From positions 1-6,385 of the forward strand of contig CANPXQ010000055.1 in NCBI GenBank assembly GCA_947586295.1: DNA of 6,385 nucleotides, given 5' to 3'. Made by a program: the position numbers and the translations under genes. The DNA comes from an uncultured Bacilli bacterium (GTDB lineage Bacteria > Bacillota_I > Bacilli_A > RF39 > UBA660). Below are positions 6,050 through 6,385 of this stretch, one piece after another. Numbering within the stretch: position 1 is the stretch's first letter; the number at the start of each line of letters is the position of its first letter. The notes under the pieces are model-generated. The model had not been told where the DNA came from and ran no database searches. It worked only from the letters and a program-made list of their open reading frames with translations.

Positions 6050-6083
6050 AAATTCAGAAAAAAACGGAAGGGAGGGCGATTAT

Positions 6084-6269
6084 ATGACTAAAGTAGTAGT
6101 ACAAGGTGGAGATCTAGAAACAGCAATGCGAAAGTTCAAAACTAAATTTGCGAGAAGCGGAGTCCCTTCAGAAGTTAAAAAAAGAAAAAATTATATTAAG
6201 CCAAGTATTAAAAGAAGAAATAAAAAAGAAGAAGGAATTAAGAATTCCCGAAAACATAATCACGACTAG
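6084..6269 (+). CDS. rpsU: 30S ribosomal protein S21
   Basis: S21 is a small, very basic protein of the 30S subunit near the anti-Shine-Dalgarno end of 16S rRNA, with a role in initiation. The 61 residues match the family throughout: VVVQGGDLETAMRKFKTKFARSG (4-26) corresponds to the conserved LExALRRFKR helix. KKRKNYIKPSIKRRNKK (32-48) corresponds to the KREFYEKPSxKRKKK segment. The tail is a few residues longer than the common 57-58. A very strong Shine-Dalgarno, AAGGGAGGG (6068-6076), lies 7 nt before the ATG. It has its own promoter and terminator and appears monocistronic; the yqeY-type gene often found downstream of rpsU in Bacillota is not seen here. Confidence 0.95.
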   Translation: MTKVVVQGGDLETAMRKFKTKFARSGVPSEVKKRKNYIKPSIKRRNKKEEGIKNSRKHNHD

Positions 6270-6288
6270 TAGGAATACTAGTTTTTTT
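6265..6288 (+). terminator. Intrinsic terminator of rpsU
   Basis: ACTAGTA (6265-6271) and TACTAGT (6276-6282) form a perfect 7-bp stem around the tetraloop GGAA, a GNRA loop. They are followed by Ts to 6288. The rpsU stop codon (6267-6269) is inside the 5' arm, so the terminator begins within the coding sequence. Confidence 0.85.
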
Positions 6289-6353
6289 GATGAATTAAAA
6301 ATAAGTTTTTTAAAATTGTGCAATTAAAATAGAAATGTGACAGTTATTCCAAT

Positions 6354-6382
6354 TTGCCATCAAAATTTCAGGAACCGATAAT
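6354..6382 (+). promoter_or_regulatory. Promoter-like pair facing out of the window
   Basis: TTGCCA (6354-6359, 5/6 to TTGACA), a 17-nt spacer and GATAAT (6377-6382, 5/6 to TATAAT) make one of the best-scoring promoter pairs by eye in the window. The start point would lie just beyond the right edge. It comes after the rpsU terminator, so it would drive an unseen downstream gene. The stretch from the terminator to the edge contains no complete gene. Confidence 0.45.
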
Positions 6383-6385
6383 GTG

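Noticed and set aside
6310..6384. A - strand frame open from the right edge to a TAA (about 24 codons)
   Set aside because: It is short, lacks recognisable motifs, and overlaps a strong + strand promoter-like pair. Chance openness in AT-rich DNA explains it.

Overview
The window is very AT-rich and carries Shine-Dalgarno sites of the AGGAGG type ahead of nearly every gene. It holds an mraZ-rsmH-ftsL-class B PBP division and cell-wall (dcw) block whose PBP ends in PASTA-like domains. This points to a low-GC Bacillota chromosome, probably a Bacilli, Erysipelotrichia or RF39-like lineage; that placement is inferred from gene order and composition only. TGG is the only Trp codon in the genes called, and one gene ends in TGA, which fits the standard bacterial code.

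Layout. Positions 3-176 are the 3' end of an unidentified + strand gene. It is followed by an unrecognised 298-residue soluble protein (206-1102). An AT-rich hairpin with a T-run (1127-1158) closes this first unit. The next unit starts with an extended -10 promoter (1145-1173). Four GTGG-centred repeats at exactly 10-bp spacing (1174-1210) match the expected MraZ autorepression operator. The unit encodes mraZ (1217-1657), rsmH (1647-2564, overlapping mraZ by 11 bp), ftsL (2571-2867) and a PASTA-type class B penicillin-binding protein (2880-4991). MraZ would control the unit, RsmH methylates 16S rRNA, and FtsL and the PBP are septal cell-wall synthesis components. The cluster stops after the PBP: mraY, murD, ftsW, murG, ftsQ, ftsA and ftsZ do not follow.

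A perfect 11-bp palindrome (4990-5016) lies at the convergent junction with a two-gene - strand unit. That unit encodes a 235-residue single-pass membrane protein with a GTG start (5224-5931) and a 71-residue acidic/basic protein (5006-5221). Neither is recognised. The divergent intergenic region (5932-6083) has one promoter for this pair and one for rpsU (ribosomal protein S21, 6084-6269). rpsU ends inside its own GNRA-loop terminator (6265-6288). The last 97 bases hold no complete gene. They contain a good promoter-like pair (6354-6382) pointing out of the window, and possibly the edge of an insertion sequence.

No defence system, CRISPR array, tRNA or rRNA was seen. The most informative material is the regulatory architecture in front of mraZ and the three uncharacterised proteins.
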